Assembly: GCF_964246085.1 (NCBI RefSeq)
Contig: NZ_CAXTPD010000013.1
DNA length: 64,000 bases
Reading direction: 5' to 3' (one strand)
DNA from: Brotaphodocola sp003480315
GTDB taxonomy: Bacteria > Bacillota > Clostridia > Lachnospirales > Lachnospiraceae
Below the pieces are notes generated by a model. It was given only the letters and a program-made list of their open reading frames with translations, was not told the DNA's origin and did no database searches. Shown piece after piece: positions 9,495 to 19,176 of the stretch. The stretch's first letter is position 1, and every line of letters starts with the position of its first letter. The position numbers and the translations under genes were made by a program.

Positions 9495-10484
9495 ATGAAT
9501 AAGAAAAATATCGATATTAAGAAAACACTGCTGGACAATGGAATCATCATTGTACTGCTTCTGCTGGTACTGCTCACCGGCATCACGAAGGATAATTTCT
9601 TCTCCTGGAATAACTTATCCAATATTTCCGTAAACACAGCAGCCCGCGTCATCATTGCATTCGGCGTCAGCGGCTGTCTGATCACGAAAGGTACGGACCT
9701 TTCCGCAGGACGTATGGTAGGTCTTGCTTCCTGTATCGCAGGTACCTTACTTCAGACCGCAGACTACAGCGGTAAGTTTTTCCCGAATCTGGGCGATATG
9801 CCGGTATTTGGAGTCCTGCTGTTATGTATCCTGATCTGTGCCATCTTTGGCCTGATCAACGGTATCGTAATCGCTTACCTGAATGTACCGGCTTTCATCG
9901 GTACCCTGGGCATGCAGCTGGCTGTCTATGGTATCTGCCTGGTATATACCAACGCAACACCGCTTGGCGGCTATCGTAAGGCATATACCGCAATCGCAAC
10001 CGGCAAGCTGTTCGGACAGCTTCCGTATATGTTCATCATTGCATTTGTGATCGGTCTGATCATGTGGTTCGTATTTAACTATACCCGTCATGGCAAATAC
10101 ATGTACGCGATCGGTGGCAATGAGGCTGCTGCTGAGGTTTCCGGCGTTAACGTAAAGAAAACCAAGATCATCATCTACGTAACCGCAGCCGCTCTGTATG
10201 CAATCGCAGGCTTCCTTCTCGGCGCAAAGGCCGGCGGTGCCAGCGTTAACATGGGTCAGGGTTATGAGCTGGAGGCAATCGCAGCCTGCACCATCGGCGG
10301 TGTATCCGTAAACGGTGGTATCGGCCGTATCTCCGGTGTTGTCATCGGTGTTCTCGTATTCGAGCTGCTGAAATCCTCCATGCAGTTCCTTGGAATCCCG
10401 ACCAACTATCAGTACATTGTACAGGGTATCGTTATCATCGTAGCGATCGCACTGGATATCCGCAAATACATCGCGAAGAAGTAA
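9495..10484 (+). CDS. mglC: Galactose/methyl galactoside ABC transporter permease MglC
   Basis: A 329-residue integral membrane protein with about 8-10 hydrophobic segments, of the branched CUT2 permease family (BPD_transp_2). Family-typical stretches include ITKGTDLSAGRMVGLAS near residue 60, NVPAFIGTLGM near 130, and the glycine-rich QGYELEAIAACTIGGVS near 250. AAGGAGG precedes the start. It is the last gene of the mgl operon and is followed by a bidirectional terminator. Confidence 0.93.
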   Translation: MNKKNIDIKKTLLDNGIIIVLLLLVLLTGITKDNFFSWNNLSNISVNTAARVIIAFGVSGCLITKGTDLSAGRMVGLASCIAGTLLQTADYSGKFFPNLGDMPVFGVLLLCILICAIFGLINGIVIAYLNVPAFIGTLGMQLAVYGICLVYTNATPLGGYRKAYTAIATGKLFGQLPYMFIIAFVIGLIMWFVFNYTRHGKYMYAIGGNEAAAEVSGVNVKKTKIIIYVTAAALYAIAGFLLGAKAGGASVNMGQGYELEAIAACTIGGVSVNGGIGRISGVVIGVLVFELLKSSMQFLGIPTNYQYIVQGIVIIVAIALDIRKYIAKK

Positions 10485-10504
10485 TCTTTTATGATCACGT
10501 ATCG

Positions 10505-10556
10505 AAAAGAAGCAGGGAGTTCTGCAGTTTTGCAGCAGAACTCCCTGCTTCTTTTT
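10505..10556 (+). terminator. Bidirectional terminator between mglC and the CYTH gene
   Basis: A 17-base-pair stem (10509-10525 with 10535-10551; core GCAGGGAGTTCTGC) flanked by AAAAG on the left and CTTTTT on the right, so it can end transcription from both strands. It separates mglC from the convergent CYTH gene. Confidence 0.92.
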
Positions 10557-10566
10557 CGTTGTCCTT

Positions 10567-11016
10567 TTAGCGCATCTGGCTCAGCCTGCTGTTCTGGTAT
10601 TTTCCTGAGAAGGTTACATCTTCCCCGAACCAGGACGGAGGCACAAATTGCTCCGCAGCTTCGATATCCGGAAATTCTACCTCCGCCAGCATCAGCCCTT
10701 TATAGGTCCCGGAAAAAACATCGAGCTCGATCACAAGCCCGGTTCCGCTGATCGGCTTTTTATAGCGTGTCTTTGTGATGATGATGCCATCGGCCTTTGA
10801 GAGCAGATGCTCATAGGCTTCCTTTGTGAGCGGAAGATTGTACTCCTCCCGCGCAAGAAGCCCTTTTGATTTATAGGTGAGCACATAGGAATCATTTTCC
10901 CTGCGGACGCGTACAACCGGCTCGGTGCAGAGATAGGCCTGCTCCATCTGAACGGCCTCCCAGGTGTGGTAGTCTGAGGGCGGTGCGGTGACCAGATACT
11001 TTCGTTCAATTTCCAT
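10567..11016 (-). CDS. CYTH domain protein (triphosphate tunnel metalloenzyme family)
   Basis: A 149-residue protein that starts with the family signature EIERKYLV (ExExK). Basic and acidic strand residues expected of the tunnel are seen (VRVRRE, VLTYKSKG, EYNLPL, VIELDVF, LAEVEF). CYTH proteins hydrolyse or bind inorganic triphosphate or related compounds with divalent metals; the actual substrate here is unknown. The start at 11016 is preferred over an upstream ATG because it puts the signature at the N-terminus, as is universal in the family. It stands alone, convergent with mglC. Confidence 0.85.
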   Translation of the reverse strand: MEIERKYLVTAPPSDYHTWEAVQMEQAYLCTEPVVRVRRENDSYVLTYKSKGLLAREEYNLPLTKEAYEHLLSKADGIIITKTRYKKPISGTGLVIELDVFSGTYKGLMLAEVEFPDIEAAEQFVPPSWFGEDVTFSGKYQNSRLSQMR

Positions 11017-11107
11017 AAGAATACTTTCCCAGACTGTATTTTGTGATATTATATGAAAAATACAGTAATTTCCTTTCTTTGTTTTACATGAAGTATACAC
11101 GAAAATG

Positions 11108-11136
11108 TTGGAAAGCGGAAGAGCATGTGGTATGAT
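11108..11136 (+). promoter_or_regulatory. Sigma-A-type promoter for the solute-binding protein / c-di-GMP enzyme pair
   Basis: TTGGAA, 17 bases, TATGAT. The transcript would have a leader of about 110 bases before the lipoprotein start at 11254. The leader contains a short self-complementary stretch but no known riboswitch was recognised. Confidence 0.6.
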
Positions 11137-11253
11137 AAGAGTGTTTTTGTTACAGTCAGTGCTGTATCAGCGGACTGCAGCTGTTTGGAAACGAGATATC
11201 ACCGGATGGTGGTGATCACGTAAATACAGGCCAGAGAGGACGAAAATCAGATC

Positions 11254-12693
11254 ATGAAGCATATCAGACATTATTTCTGTACGGCTTTGCTTGGCACGGC
11301 GGTGCTTACTGCCTGCAGCGGCGCAGAAAAGGTGAAAAGTAACACACCGGTACAGATCACGATGTGGAACTATTACAATGGGGCACAGAAAGAGGAGATG
11401 GACCGACTGGTCCAGGAGTTCAACGATACGGTTGGACTGAAACAGAAAATCGTGGTGGAGTCTGTCAGTAAAGGCAGCGTATCGGAACTTGAGGATGCGG
11501 TGCGTGACAGTACGGACGGAAAGACCGGAAGTGATCCGCTTCCGGATTTCTGTTCTGCCTATGCGGACGCGGCATATGACCTCTGGAAAAAGGATAAAAT
11601 TTCGGACTTTCGTCCTTATCTGACGGATGAGGAGTATGACAGCTATATTTCAGGCTATCTGGAGGAAGGCAATTTTGGAACCAATGCGGCCATGATGATT
11701 TTTCCGGTGGCCAAATCAACGGAAGTGCTGACGCTCAACAGTACCGCCTGGGAACCGTTTGCCAGCGAGACCGGTGCTTCACTGGAGGAGCTTTCCACAT
11801 GGGAGGGACTTGCTCAGACAGCAAAAGCATATTATGAATGGACCGATGCAAAGACGGAGACACCCAATGACGGCCAGGCCTTCTTTGGGCGCGATTCCTT
11901 CGCAAATTATATTCTCATTGGGAGCTATCAGCTCGGACATACCATTTATTCCGGCGAAAACGGAAGTATATCCGTGGATGTGGATCCGGACACGATGCGC
12001 CGCCTCTGGGATAACTTCTATGTGCCTTACATCAGCGGTTATTATCTGGAGGAGGGGAGATTCCGCAGCGATGACCTGAAAACAGGAAAGCTGATCGCCT
12101 ATGTCGGATCTTCCAGCGGAGCTGTCTATGCGCCGAATCAGGTGACTTATGATGATGGCTCGACCGAGACAATCCGGTGTGACATCCTCCCGCTGCCCGG
12201 CTTTGCGGGAGCGTCTTCCTGCGCAGTCCAGCAGGGAGCCGGCGCGGTTATGTTCCGCACGGATGAGAAAAAAGAAAAAGCCGTTGTCACATTTTTAAAA
12301 TGGCTGACCAGGGAAGAAAACAATATCCCATTCTGTACGGCATCCGGATATCTTCCGGTAACAAAAACTGCCAGTGATGTGGAGAGATGCATTTCCTGCA
12401 TGAAGGAGCATAACCTGGAACTCGACCCGAATGTAGAGACTATGCTGAAAACAGCGATCCCGCAGGTTAAGGAATATCGTCTTTACACGACAACTCCGTT
12501 TCCCGGCGCCCAGGATGCGAGAAAGGTGATTGATTCTACACTGCCGGAACGTGCCAGGGCAGACCGGCAAAAGGTTCTGGAGCTCATAAGCTCCGGGATG
12601 TCCCTGGAGACCGCGGTTTCGGAATGCAATACAGAAGAGGCATTTGAAAGCTGGTGTGAAGACACGAAAGCGCAGCTTATAAATTTGAAGTGA
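11254..12693 (+). CDS. Extracellular solute-binding lipoprotein (family 1), probably sensory
   Basis: A 479-residue lipoprotein: signal peptide with lipobox LTAC (Cys about 21), then a family 1 (MalE/UgpB-like) solute-binding fold starting PVQITMWNYYNGAQKEEMDRL. Family 1 receptors normally sit next to two permeases, but here there are none; instead a membrane GGDEF-EAL protein follows 13 bases on. I infer that it senses an extracellular solute, perhaps a sugar or oligosaccharide, for that enzyme. It could equally be an orphan receptor for a transporter encoded elsewhere. Confidence 0.82.
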   Translation: MKHIRHYFCTALLGTAVLTACSGAEKVKSNTPVQITMWNYYNGAQKEEMDRLVQEFNDTVGLKQKIVVESVSKGSVSELEDAVRDSTDGKTGSDPLPDFCSAYADAAYDLWKKDKISDFRPYLTDEEYDSYISGYLEEGNFGTNAAMMIFPVAKSTEVLTLNSTAWEPFASETGASLEELSTWEGLAQTAKAYYEWTDAKTETPNDGQAFFGRDSFANYILIGSYQLGHTIYSGENGSISVDVDPDTMRRLWDNFYVPYISGYYLEEGRFRSDDLKTGKLIAYVGSSSGAVYAPNQVTYDDGSTETIRCDILPLPGFAGASSCAVQQGAGAVMFRTDEKKEKAVVTFLKWLTREENNIPFCTASGYLPVTKTASDVERCISCMKEHNLELDPNVETMLKTAIPQVKEYRLYTTTPFPGAQDARKVIDSTLPERARADRQKVLELISSGMSLETAVSECNTEEAFESWCEDTKAQLINLK

Positions 12694-12706
12694 TGAGGTT
12701 GATCGT

Positions 12707-15658
12707 ATGAAAAAAACACGGTCTATGAAGTGGAGGCTTGTGATTCCATTTTGTCTGATCCTGATTTTTCAGACTATTTTCATGATGGCATTTCTATCCA
12801 CCGGAAATGTTGCTCAAAGCCTTTATCAGACAGAACTCCGTTCATTGAAAAAGGATGTGGAAAACAGCGGGCTTCTTCTGGAGCGGGAGGTGCTGCAGCA
12901 CTGGATGAATGACATCAGAAGCTCGGTGACGATCCAGACAACGATCCAGAGTGTCCTTAAGGAAGAGGGGAAAAAAGCATCAGACATTTCCCATGACTGG
13001 GAGCTCAATGAGCGGATCATAGGGGAAATCATGCCGGATGTCCTGGAACTGCTCCACCGAAGCTATGGCAACAGTATTTATGTGGTCCTGGACGGTCCCT
13101 CTGCACAGCGGAGTGCCGAAGGCCATCAGGCCGGTATTTCCGTGTTGGATACGGACAGCAGCAGCTTTGCCGCGGATAATTCCGATCTCCAGCTTTGCCG
13201 TGGCGCTGCTGTTATCTCAAAGCAGTTTAAGGTTCCATTGGCCAGCGACTGGAAGCTTGATTTCGACATGTCAGAAGAGACAGGATCTGGTTTTTACAAT
13301 CCGTATTTTCTGACAAAGGGACAGAAGCTCAAAGGTAATATTGCTCGCTTTGCCTTCCTGGGGCCCATATCCGGCGCACTGCAGGCAGATACGGACGGGG
13401 TCAGTTACTCTATACCGCTGACAGCAGAAGACGGCACGGTGATCGGTGTTCTCGGCGGAACCATGCTGAAGGAGCAGATTTATTCGCTTCTGAAAAATGA
13501 ACTGCTTCACAAAGATGAGGATGCCATCCTGATGCTCGCGAAAAGGGGAGAAAATGAAACGGTCCTGACCCCGGTCCTGGCGTACGGAATGTCCTTTCAC
13601 CGGTCCTTTGAAGGCATGAACGGAATCGGCGGGACTGCCACCAGGTGGAATGACATTCAGAAAACACAGGATCAGAACGGAGACTGGTGGTATCTTGCAT
13701 CCAGGGAGCTTCCGGTATATGGGCGCGATTCCGCGTTTTACAGAACGAGCTGGCAGATCGTGGTGCTCAGGCGTCAGAGCGTGATGCGCTCCTTCTATCA
13801 AAAGCTTCTGAACGGCCTTCTTTCCGGCTGCGCTTTCGCCATGATCCCCGGGATTTTGTTTGCCCTGATGTATGGAACGTACTTCAGCCTGCCGATCCGC
13901 AGGCTGATCTGCCAGCTGCGCTCTGCGGAGGATGATTCCCGGATCCATCTTCAGCCAACCTATATCAGCGAGCTGGATGAGCTGAGCCACGCGATCGAAT
14001 ATCTGAGCGCAGATGTGGCGGAATCTGCCCTGCGTATATCCAGGATCCTGGAAGGCTCCGGTGTTCCCATCGGCGTATTTGAGTATCTGTCGGACCGGAA
14101 AAAGGTATTCTGCAGCCGGACTCTGTTTGAGCTTCTCGGACTTGAACAGACGGATCGTGATTATACGTACCTGGAAGAGACCGGCTTCCGGAAGATGATG
14201 CAGATCCTGGGTCCTGGGGTTAAGGAGCACCAGGATGTCCGGCTTTATCATCTGCAGGCGAACGGAAAGGACCGTTATCTCCGATTAAAGATCGTCCGGG
14301 CGGAAAACGGCAATGAGACAGGCGTCCTGCTTGATGTGACGGAAGAGCTGGAGAACCAGAAACGTCTGGAACTGGAGCGTGACTACGATCCGCTGACAGA
14401 GCTTTATAACCGGCCGGCCTTCCGCAGAAATACGCTAAAGCTTCTGCAAAGCGGAAGGATCAGCTGTGGTGCCATGCTGATGTGGGATCTGGATAATCTG
14501 AAATATGTCAACGATAACTATGGTCATGAGATGGGAGACCGCTATATCCGTCTGTTCGCAGATCAGCTAAAAACCCTGAACCGGTACGGTGCTGTGGTAG
14601 AGCGCCATTCCGGCGATGAATTTATGGCGTTTCTCTGCGGAAACAGTGAGGAGGAACTACGTGGTATTCTCTGTGAGCTGCGCACCAGGTCGTGCGCAGT
14701 CAGCCTGAAGGTGTCCGACCAGTATGAGCTTCCGCTGCGCGCCTCAGCGGGGGTTACCTGGTATCCGCGCCAGGCCCGTGATTTCGAAACGCTTGTCCGG
14801 TATGCCGATTTTGCCATGTACATGGCAAAGCACAGTACCAAAGGTGTACTTCAGGAATTTGATCTGGAAAGCTATCAGAAGAATTCCTACCTTTTGTCCG
14901 GGCAGGAGGAGATCAACCGTCTTCTCGAGCAGGATGATGTCCCATTTGCGGCACAGCCGATCGTCTGCCGTGACGGAAGTCTGTATGGATATGAGCTGCT
15001 GATGCGTCCGGAAACCCGGAATTTCAAAAATATCCAGGAGGTTTTGAATCTGGCCAAGCGTCAGGCAAAGCTTCCGCAGTTTGAACGACTGACCTGGGTT
15101 GGCGCCTTACGGTGGCTTTTTACTCACAAGGCTGAAATACCATCCGACTGCCATATCTTCATCAATTCCATTGCCAATGTATCTCTTGACCCGGATTGCG
15201 TGAATGAACTGATCCGGAAATATCCGGATCTTCTGAAACGTGTTGTCATGGAGATCACGGAGGGAGAGGCCATTAGCAGCAGTGATATGGAATTCAAAAT
15301 GGAGACCATCCGCCGGACCGGAAGCAAGATCGCACTGGATGACTTCGGAAGCGGATACAGCAGTGAGGGAACGCTCCTGAATATGGAGGTGAACATTGTA
15401 AAGCTGGATATGGGACTGGTCAGCGGAATTGACAAAAACCGTGACAAGCAGGAGCTTGCCGCAAACCTGATCCACTACTGCAAGGAACGCAATATCCTGG
15501 TACTCGCAGAGGGTGTGGAGCGGATCGAGGAGGTTCACACTATGCTGCTTCTGGGAGCTGATCTCTTCCAGGGTTATTATTTCGGACGGCCGGAGCTGGA
15601 AATCCGTCCGGTAAATCCATATGTGATCGAAAAAATGCGTAAGTTATTGCAAAAATAG
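12707..15658 (+). CDS. Membrane-bound GGDEF-EAL cyclic-di-GMP enzyme with extracellular cache-type domain
   Basis: A 983-residue protein: membrane segment (about 10-30), extracellular sensor region (about 31-360) with a cache-like part (TDGVSYSIPLTAEDGTVIGVLGG), second membrane segment (about 370-395), HAMP-like helix, PAS-like region (about 445-550), GGDEF domain and EAL domain. The diguanylate cyclase motif reads SGDEF, first Gly replaced by Ser. The EAL motif reads ELL (YGYELLMRP); the other phosphodiesterase residues are present: NSIANVS, MEITEGE, LDDFGSGYSS, VKLDMG and LAEGVE. So the EAL half looks active and the GGDEF half plausibly so. It makes or degrades c-di-GMP, linked to adhesion and motility, and pairs with the solute-binding lipoprotein upstream. 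Confidence 0.92.
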   Translation: MKKTRSMKWRLVIPFCLILIFQTIFMMAFLSTGNVAQSLYQTELRSLKKDVENSGLLLEREVLQHWMNDIRSSVTIQTTIQSVLKEEGKKASDISHDWELNERIIGEIMPDVLELLHRSYGNSIYVVLDGPSAQRSAEGHQAGISVLDTDSSSFAADNSDLQLCRGAAVISKQFKVPLASDWKLDFDMSEETGSGFYNPYFLTKGQKLKGNIARFAFLGPISGALQADTDGVSYSIPLTAEDGTVIGVLGGTMLKEQIYSLLKNELLHKDEDAILMLAKRGENETVLTPVLAYGMSFHRSFEGMNGIGGTATRWNDIQKTQDQNGDWWYLASRELPVYGRDSAFYRTSWQIVVLRRQSVMRSFYQKLLNGLLSGCAFAMIPGILFALMYGTYFSLPIRRLICQLRSAEDDSRIHLQPTYISELDELSHAIEYLSADVAESALRISRILEGSGVPIGVFEYLSDRKKVFCSRTLFELLGLEQTDRDYTYLEETGFRKMMQILGPGVKEHQDVRLYHLQANGKDRYLRLKIVRAENGNETGVLLDVTEELENQKRLELERDYDPLTELYNRPAFRRNTLKLLQSGRISCGAMLMWDLDNLKYVNDNYGHEMGDRYIRLFADQLKTLNRYGAVVERHSGDEFMAFLCGNSEEELRGILCELRTRSCAVSLKVSDQYELPLRASAGVTWYPRQARDFETLVRYADFAMYMAKHSTKGVLQEFDLESYQKNSYLLSGQEEINRLLEQDDVPFAAQPIVCRDGSLYGYELLMRPETRNFKNIQEVLNLAKRQAKLPQFERLTWVGALRWLFTHKAEIPSDCHIFINSIANVSLDPDCVNELIRKYPDLLKRVVMEITEGEAISSSDMEFKMETIRRTGSKIALDDFGSGYSSEGTLLNMEVNIVKLDMGLVSGIDKNRDKQELAANLIHYCKERNILVLAEGVERIEEVHTMLLLGADLFQGYYFGRPELEIRPVNPYVIEKMRKLLQK

Positions 15659-15681
15659 GACTGGTAATTATAAAAAGTCTA

Positions 15682-15690
15682 TGCTATAAT
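15682..15690 (+). promoter_or_regulatory. Extended -10 promoter of tig
   Basis: TGCTATAAT, an extended -10 with perfect TATAAT at 15685-15690, lying 65 bases before the trigger factor start. No good -35 is seen at 17 bases, which is normal for extended -10 promoters. Confidence 0.55.
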
Positions 15691-15754
15691 GGTGAATTGA
15701 AGTGTGGCGCCCTGCCGGGACGGCCATACATAGATGTAAGGAGGAACCCATATT

Positions 15755-17041
15755 ATGAGTTTACAGGTAGAAAAATTAGAAAAAAACATGGCGAAATTAA
15801 CCGTAGAAGTACCGGCAGAGCAGTTTGAGGCAGCTCTTAAAACTTCCTATAACAAGAATAAAAACAAGTTTAACATTCCTGGCTTCCGTAAGGGCAAAGC
15901 ACCGCAGGCAATGATCGAGAAGATGTACGGTGTCGGCGTATTTTACGAGGATGCTGTAGATGAGGCAATCAACGCTTCTTATCCGGACGCTGCAAAAGAG
16001 AGCGGTCTTGAGATCGTTTCCAGACCGGAAATCTCCATCGAGCAGGTAGAAAAGGGCAAGTCCTTCATCTACGTTGCAACCGTAGCTACCAAGCCGGAGG
16101 TAACCCTGGGCGAGTACAAGGGTATTGAAGTAGAAAAAGCAAAACCGGAAGTAACCGATGCTGACGTAGAGGCAGAGTTAAAGAAGGTTCAGGAGCAGAA
16201 CTCCAGACTGGTATCCGTTGAGGACCGCGCAGTTGCAGACGGTGACCAGACCGTGATCGACTTCGAGGGCTTTGTAGACGGCAAGGCATTCGAGGGCGGA
16301 AAGGCTGAGGACTACACTCTGGTGATCGGTTCCCATTCCTTCATCGATACCTTCGAAGATCAGCTGATCGGCAAGAACATCGGTGAGGATGTAGAAGTAA
16401 ACGTGACCTTCCCGGCTGAGTACCATGCAGCAGAGCTGGCTGGCAAGCCGGCAACCTTCAAGGTTAAGATCAAAGAGATCAAGATGAAAGAGCTTCCGGA
16501 GCTGAACGATGAGTTCGCAAGCGAGGTTTCTGAGTTCGAGACTCTTGACGCATACAAAGAGGACGTTAAGAACAAACTGGCTGAGACCAAGCAGGCACAG
16601 GCTACCGCTGAGAACGAGAACAACGTTGTACAGAAGGTTGTTGATAACGCTCAGATGGATATTCCGGCACCGATGGTGGATGAGCAGGTTCGCAACATGA
16701 TCGAGGACTACGCACGCAGACTGCAGAGCCAGGGCATCAGCTTTGACCAGTATCTGCAGTTCACCGGCAGCACCATCGAGCAGTTACAGGAGCAGATGCG
16801 TCCGCAGGCTGAGTTAAGACTGCGTACCCGCCTGGTACTCGAGGCTGTTGTAGCAGCAGAGAAGATCGAGCCGTCTGAGGAGTTAGTTGAGGCTGAGATC
16901 AAGAAGATGTCCGAGAACTACAAGATGGACGCTGAGCAGATCAAGACCATCATGGGTGAGGCAGGAATGGCTCAGATGAAGGCTGATATGGCTGTTCAGG
17001 AGGCTGTAGATTTCCTGGTAGCTGAGGCTAAATTAGTATAA
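15755..17041 (+). CDS. tig: Trigger factor (ribosome-associated chaperone and prolyl isomerase)
   Basis: A 428-residue protein, the usual family length. The ribosome-binding loop GFRKGKAP is at about residues 44-51; a FKBP-type isomerase domain (about 155-240, VIDFEGFVDGKAFEGG) and the C-terminal chaperone arms follow. It binds ribosomal protein L23 and shields nascent chains. An excellent GGAGG site precedes the start. It heads the quality-control block tig-clpP-clpX-lon, a well-known gene order in Firmicutes. Confidence 0.97.
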   Translation: MSLQVEKLEKNMAKLTVEVPAEQFEAALKTSYNKNKNKFNIPGFRKGKAPQAMIEKMYGVGVFYEDAVDEAINASYPDAAKESGLEIVSRPEISIEQVEKGKSFIYVATVATKPEVTLGEYKGIEVEKAKPEVTDADVEAELKKVQEQNSRLVSVEDRAVADGDQTVIDFEGFVDGKAFEGGKAEDYTLVIGSHSFIDTFEDQLIGKNIGEDVEVNVTFPAEYHAAELAGKPATFKVKIKEIKMKELPELNDEFASEVSEFETLDAYKEDVKNKLAETKQAQATAENENNVVQKVVDNAQMDIPAPMVDEQVRNMIEDYARRLQSQGISFDQYLQFTGSTIEQLQEQMRPQAELRLRTRLVLEAVVAAEKIEPSEELVEAEIKKMSENYKMDAEQIKTIMGEAGMAQMKADMAVQEAVDFLVAEAKLV

Positions 17042-17074
17042 TATTTTCCAGTATAGGAATACTAACACTATGAC

Positions 17075-17113
17075 TAGGTGCAGATTTCGGGCCAGACCTG
17101 GAGTCTGCACCTA
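17075..17113 (+). other. Intergenic hairpin between tig and clpP
   Basis: A 10-base-pair perfect stem TAGGTGCAGA / TCTGCACCTA with an 19-base interior that can pair further (GGGCC / CCTGG region). No T-run follows (TCATTGC), so it is not a simple terminator; it may be a processing or stabilising hairpin, or a weak attenuator. Confidence 0.5.
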
Positions 17114-17154
17114 TCATTGCAAAAGACAGTAATGAAAGACAGGAGGATCTGACG

Positions 17155-17736
17155 ATGGCATTGGTACCTTATGTAATTGAACAGACCAGCAGAGGAGAAC
17201 GCTCCTACGATATCTATTCCCGTTTGTTAAAAGAGAGAATTATTTTCCTTGGGGAAGAAGTAACTGACGTTTCCGCAAGCCTGATCGTAGCTCAGCTTCT
17301 GTTCCTGGAGTCTGAGGACCCGGGCAAGGATATTAACTTATACATCAACAGTCCGGGCGGATCCGTGACTGCCGGCATGGCCATCTACGATACCATGAAT
17401 TACATCAAATGCGATGTATCTACCGTGTGCATCGGTATGGCAGCCAGCATGGGTGCATTTCTTTTGGCCGGCGGCGCAAAGGGCAAACGCTTCGCGCTTC
17501 CGAATGCAGAGGTTATGATCCACCAGCCGTCTGGTGGCGCTCAGGGTCAGGCAACCGAGATTCAGATCGTTGCTGAGAAAATCCTGCAGACCAAAAAGAA
17601 ATTAAATGAGATTCTTGCAGCCAATACCGGTCAGCCCTACGAGGTCATCTGCCGCGATACGGAACGCGACAATTACATGACCGCGGAAGAAGCCTTAAAA
17701 TATGGCTTGATCGACCAGGTGATCGCAAAGCACTAA
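17155..17736 (+). CDS. clpP: ATP-dependent Clp protease proteolytic subunit ClpP
   Basis: A 193-residue S14 serine protease of usual length. The catalytic triad is visible: Ser in GMAASMGAFLL (about 98), His in VMIHQPSGGAQG (about 123) and Asp in CRDTERDNYM (about 172). It forms the tetradecameric chamber that works with ClpX encoded directly downstream. AGGAGG precedes the start. Confidence 0.98.
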   Translation: MALVPYVIEQTSRGERSYDIYSRLLKERIIFLGEEVTDVSASLIVAQLLFLESEDPGKDINLYINSPGGSVTAGMAIYDTMNYIKCDVSTVCIGMAASMGAFLLAGGAKGKRFALPNAEVMIHQPSGGAQGQATEIQIVAEKILQTKKKLNEILAANTGQPYEVICRDTERDNYMTAEEALKYGLIDQVIAKH

Positions 17737-17790
17737 GGCTGCTTTACGCTCAAGAATTCTTACAACCAGGAAAGGACAAGGTGTTATTTT

Positions 17791-19098
17791 ATGCCGACAA
17801 GAACAGATGACAGGGTCAGATGCTCTTTCTGCGGAAAGACCCAGGATCAGGTAAGAAAACTGATTGCCGGTTCCAACAATGTATTTATCTGTGACGAATG
17901 TATTGAACTCTGCGGAGAAATCCTCGCGGAGGAGCTGGAAGAGGAGGAAGAGAAGGAGCCGGTATCTCCGTTAGCTGGCATTAACCTGTTAAAGCCGAAG
18001 GAGATCAAGGCATTTCTGGATGAGTATGTCATTGGACAGGATGCAGCCAAGAAGGTACTGTCTGTAGCGGTTTACAACCATTACAAACGTATCACCTCCG
18101 GTGCAGGCAGTGATGTGGACGTGCAGAAGAGCAATATTCTTATGCTGGGACCGACTGGTTCCGGTAAGACTTATCTGGCGCAGACTCTAGCCAAAATCTT
18201 AAATGTACCATTTGCCATCGCGGATGCAACCGCGCTGACTGAGGCCGGTTATGTAGGTGAGGATGTTGAGAATATTCTCTTAAAGCTGATCCAGGCGGCA
18301 GATTACGATATCAGCAAGGCGGAGTACGGTATTATCTACGTGGATGAGATTGATAAGATCACGAAGAAATCTGAGAACGTATCTATCACCCGTGATGTAT
18401 CCGGTGAGGGTGTCCAGCAGGCACTTTTAAAAATCCTCGAGGGAACCGTAGCCAGTGTGCCGCCGCAGGGAGGAAGAAAGCATCCGCATCAGGAGCTTTT
18501 GCAGATCGATACGACCAATATTCTGTTTATCTGCGGAGGAGCGTTTGATGGTCTGGAGCGTATCATCGAGAGCCGCTTAAGCGCCGGCTCTATTGGATTT
18601 AACGCAGAGGTCCTAGACAAGAATAAAACCGACATCGATGAGCTCTTACGCCAGGTAGAACCGCACGATCTTGTGAAATTCGGCCTGATCCCGGAGTTTA
18701 TCGGCCGTGTACCTGTAACGGTTTCCCTGGACCTTCTCGATGTGCATTCCTTAAGCCGGATCCTGACCGAGCCGAAGAATGCCCTGACCAAGCAGTATCA
18801 GAAGCTGTTTGAGCTGGATGGCGTTAAACTGGAATTTACCCCGGAAGCCATTGAAGAGGTTGCAAAGCTTGCGGTAGAGAGAAAAACCGGAGCCAGAGGA
18901 CTTCGTTCTATTCTGGAATCCGTCATGATGGATCTGATGTATGAGATCCCGTCTGACAATAATATCGGCATCTGCACCATTACCAGGGATGTCGTAGACA
19001 AAACAGGAGAGCCGGAGCTGGTATACCGGGATACGGCTGTGCCGCGCAAAACACTCTCCCAGAGACTGAAGAAAGAAACATCCGGCGAGATCGCATAA
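17791..19098 (+). CDS. clpX: ATP-dependent Clp protease ATP-binding subunit ClpX
   Basis: A 435-residue AAA+ unfoldase. The N-terminal C4 zinc finger (CSFCGK ... CDECIELC, about residues 11-37) binds adaptors and substrates; Walker A GPTGSGKT, Walker B IYVDEIDKI, sensor and arginine-finger regions follow. The ClpP-docking IGF tripeptide is present in GSIGFNAEV. It unfolds tagged proteins and feeds them to ClpP. The ribosome site is moderate (AAGGACAAGG). A terminator follows 13 bases after the stop, before lon. Confidence 0.98.
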   Translation: MPTRTDDRVRCSFCGKTQDQVRKLIAGSNNVFICDECIELCGEILAEELEEEEEKEPVSPLAGINLLKPKEIKAFLDEYVIGQDAAKKVLSVAVYNHYKRITSGAGSDVDVQKSNILMLGPTGSGKTYLAQTLAKILNVPFAIADATALTEAGYVGEDVENILLKLIQAADYDISKAEYGIIYVDEIDKITKKSENVSITRDVSGEGVQQALLKILEGTVASVPPQGGRKHPHQELLQIDTTNILFICGGAFDGLERIIESRLSAGSIGFNAEVLDKNKTDIDELLRQVEPHDLVKFGLIPEFIGRVPVTVSLDLLDVHSLSRILTEPKNALTKQYQKLFELDGVKLEFTPEAIEEVAKLAVERKTGARGLRSILESVMMDLMYEIPSDNNIGICTITRDVVDKTGEPELVYRDTAVPRKTLSQRLKKETSGEIA

Positions 19099-19111
19099 TG
19101 ACGGATGGCGA

Positions 19112-19139
19112 AAATGGGAGCTATAAGCTCCCATTTTTA
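19112..19139 (+). terminator. Intrinsic terminator between clpX and lon
   Basis: AAATGGGAGCT / AGCTCCCATTT stem with a short loop, followed by TTTTAT. It ends the tig-clpP-clpX unit, so lon must have read-through or its own promoter in the following 40 bases; none is clear. Confidence 0.8.
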
Positions 19140-19176
19140 TGTTTCAGTCTGTTCATATCTATTTAGGAGGAACCTG

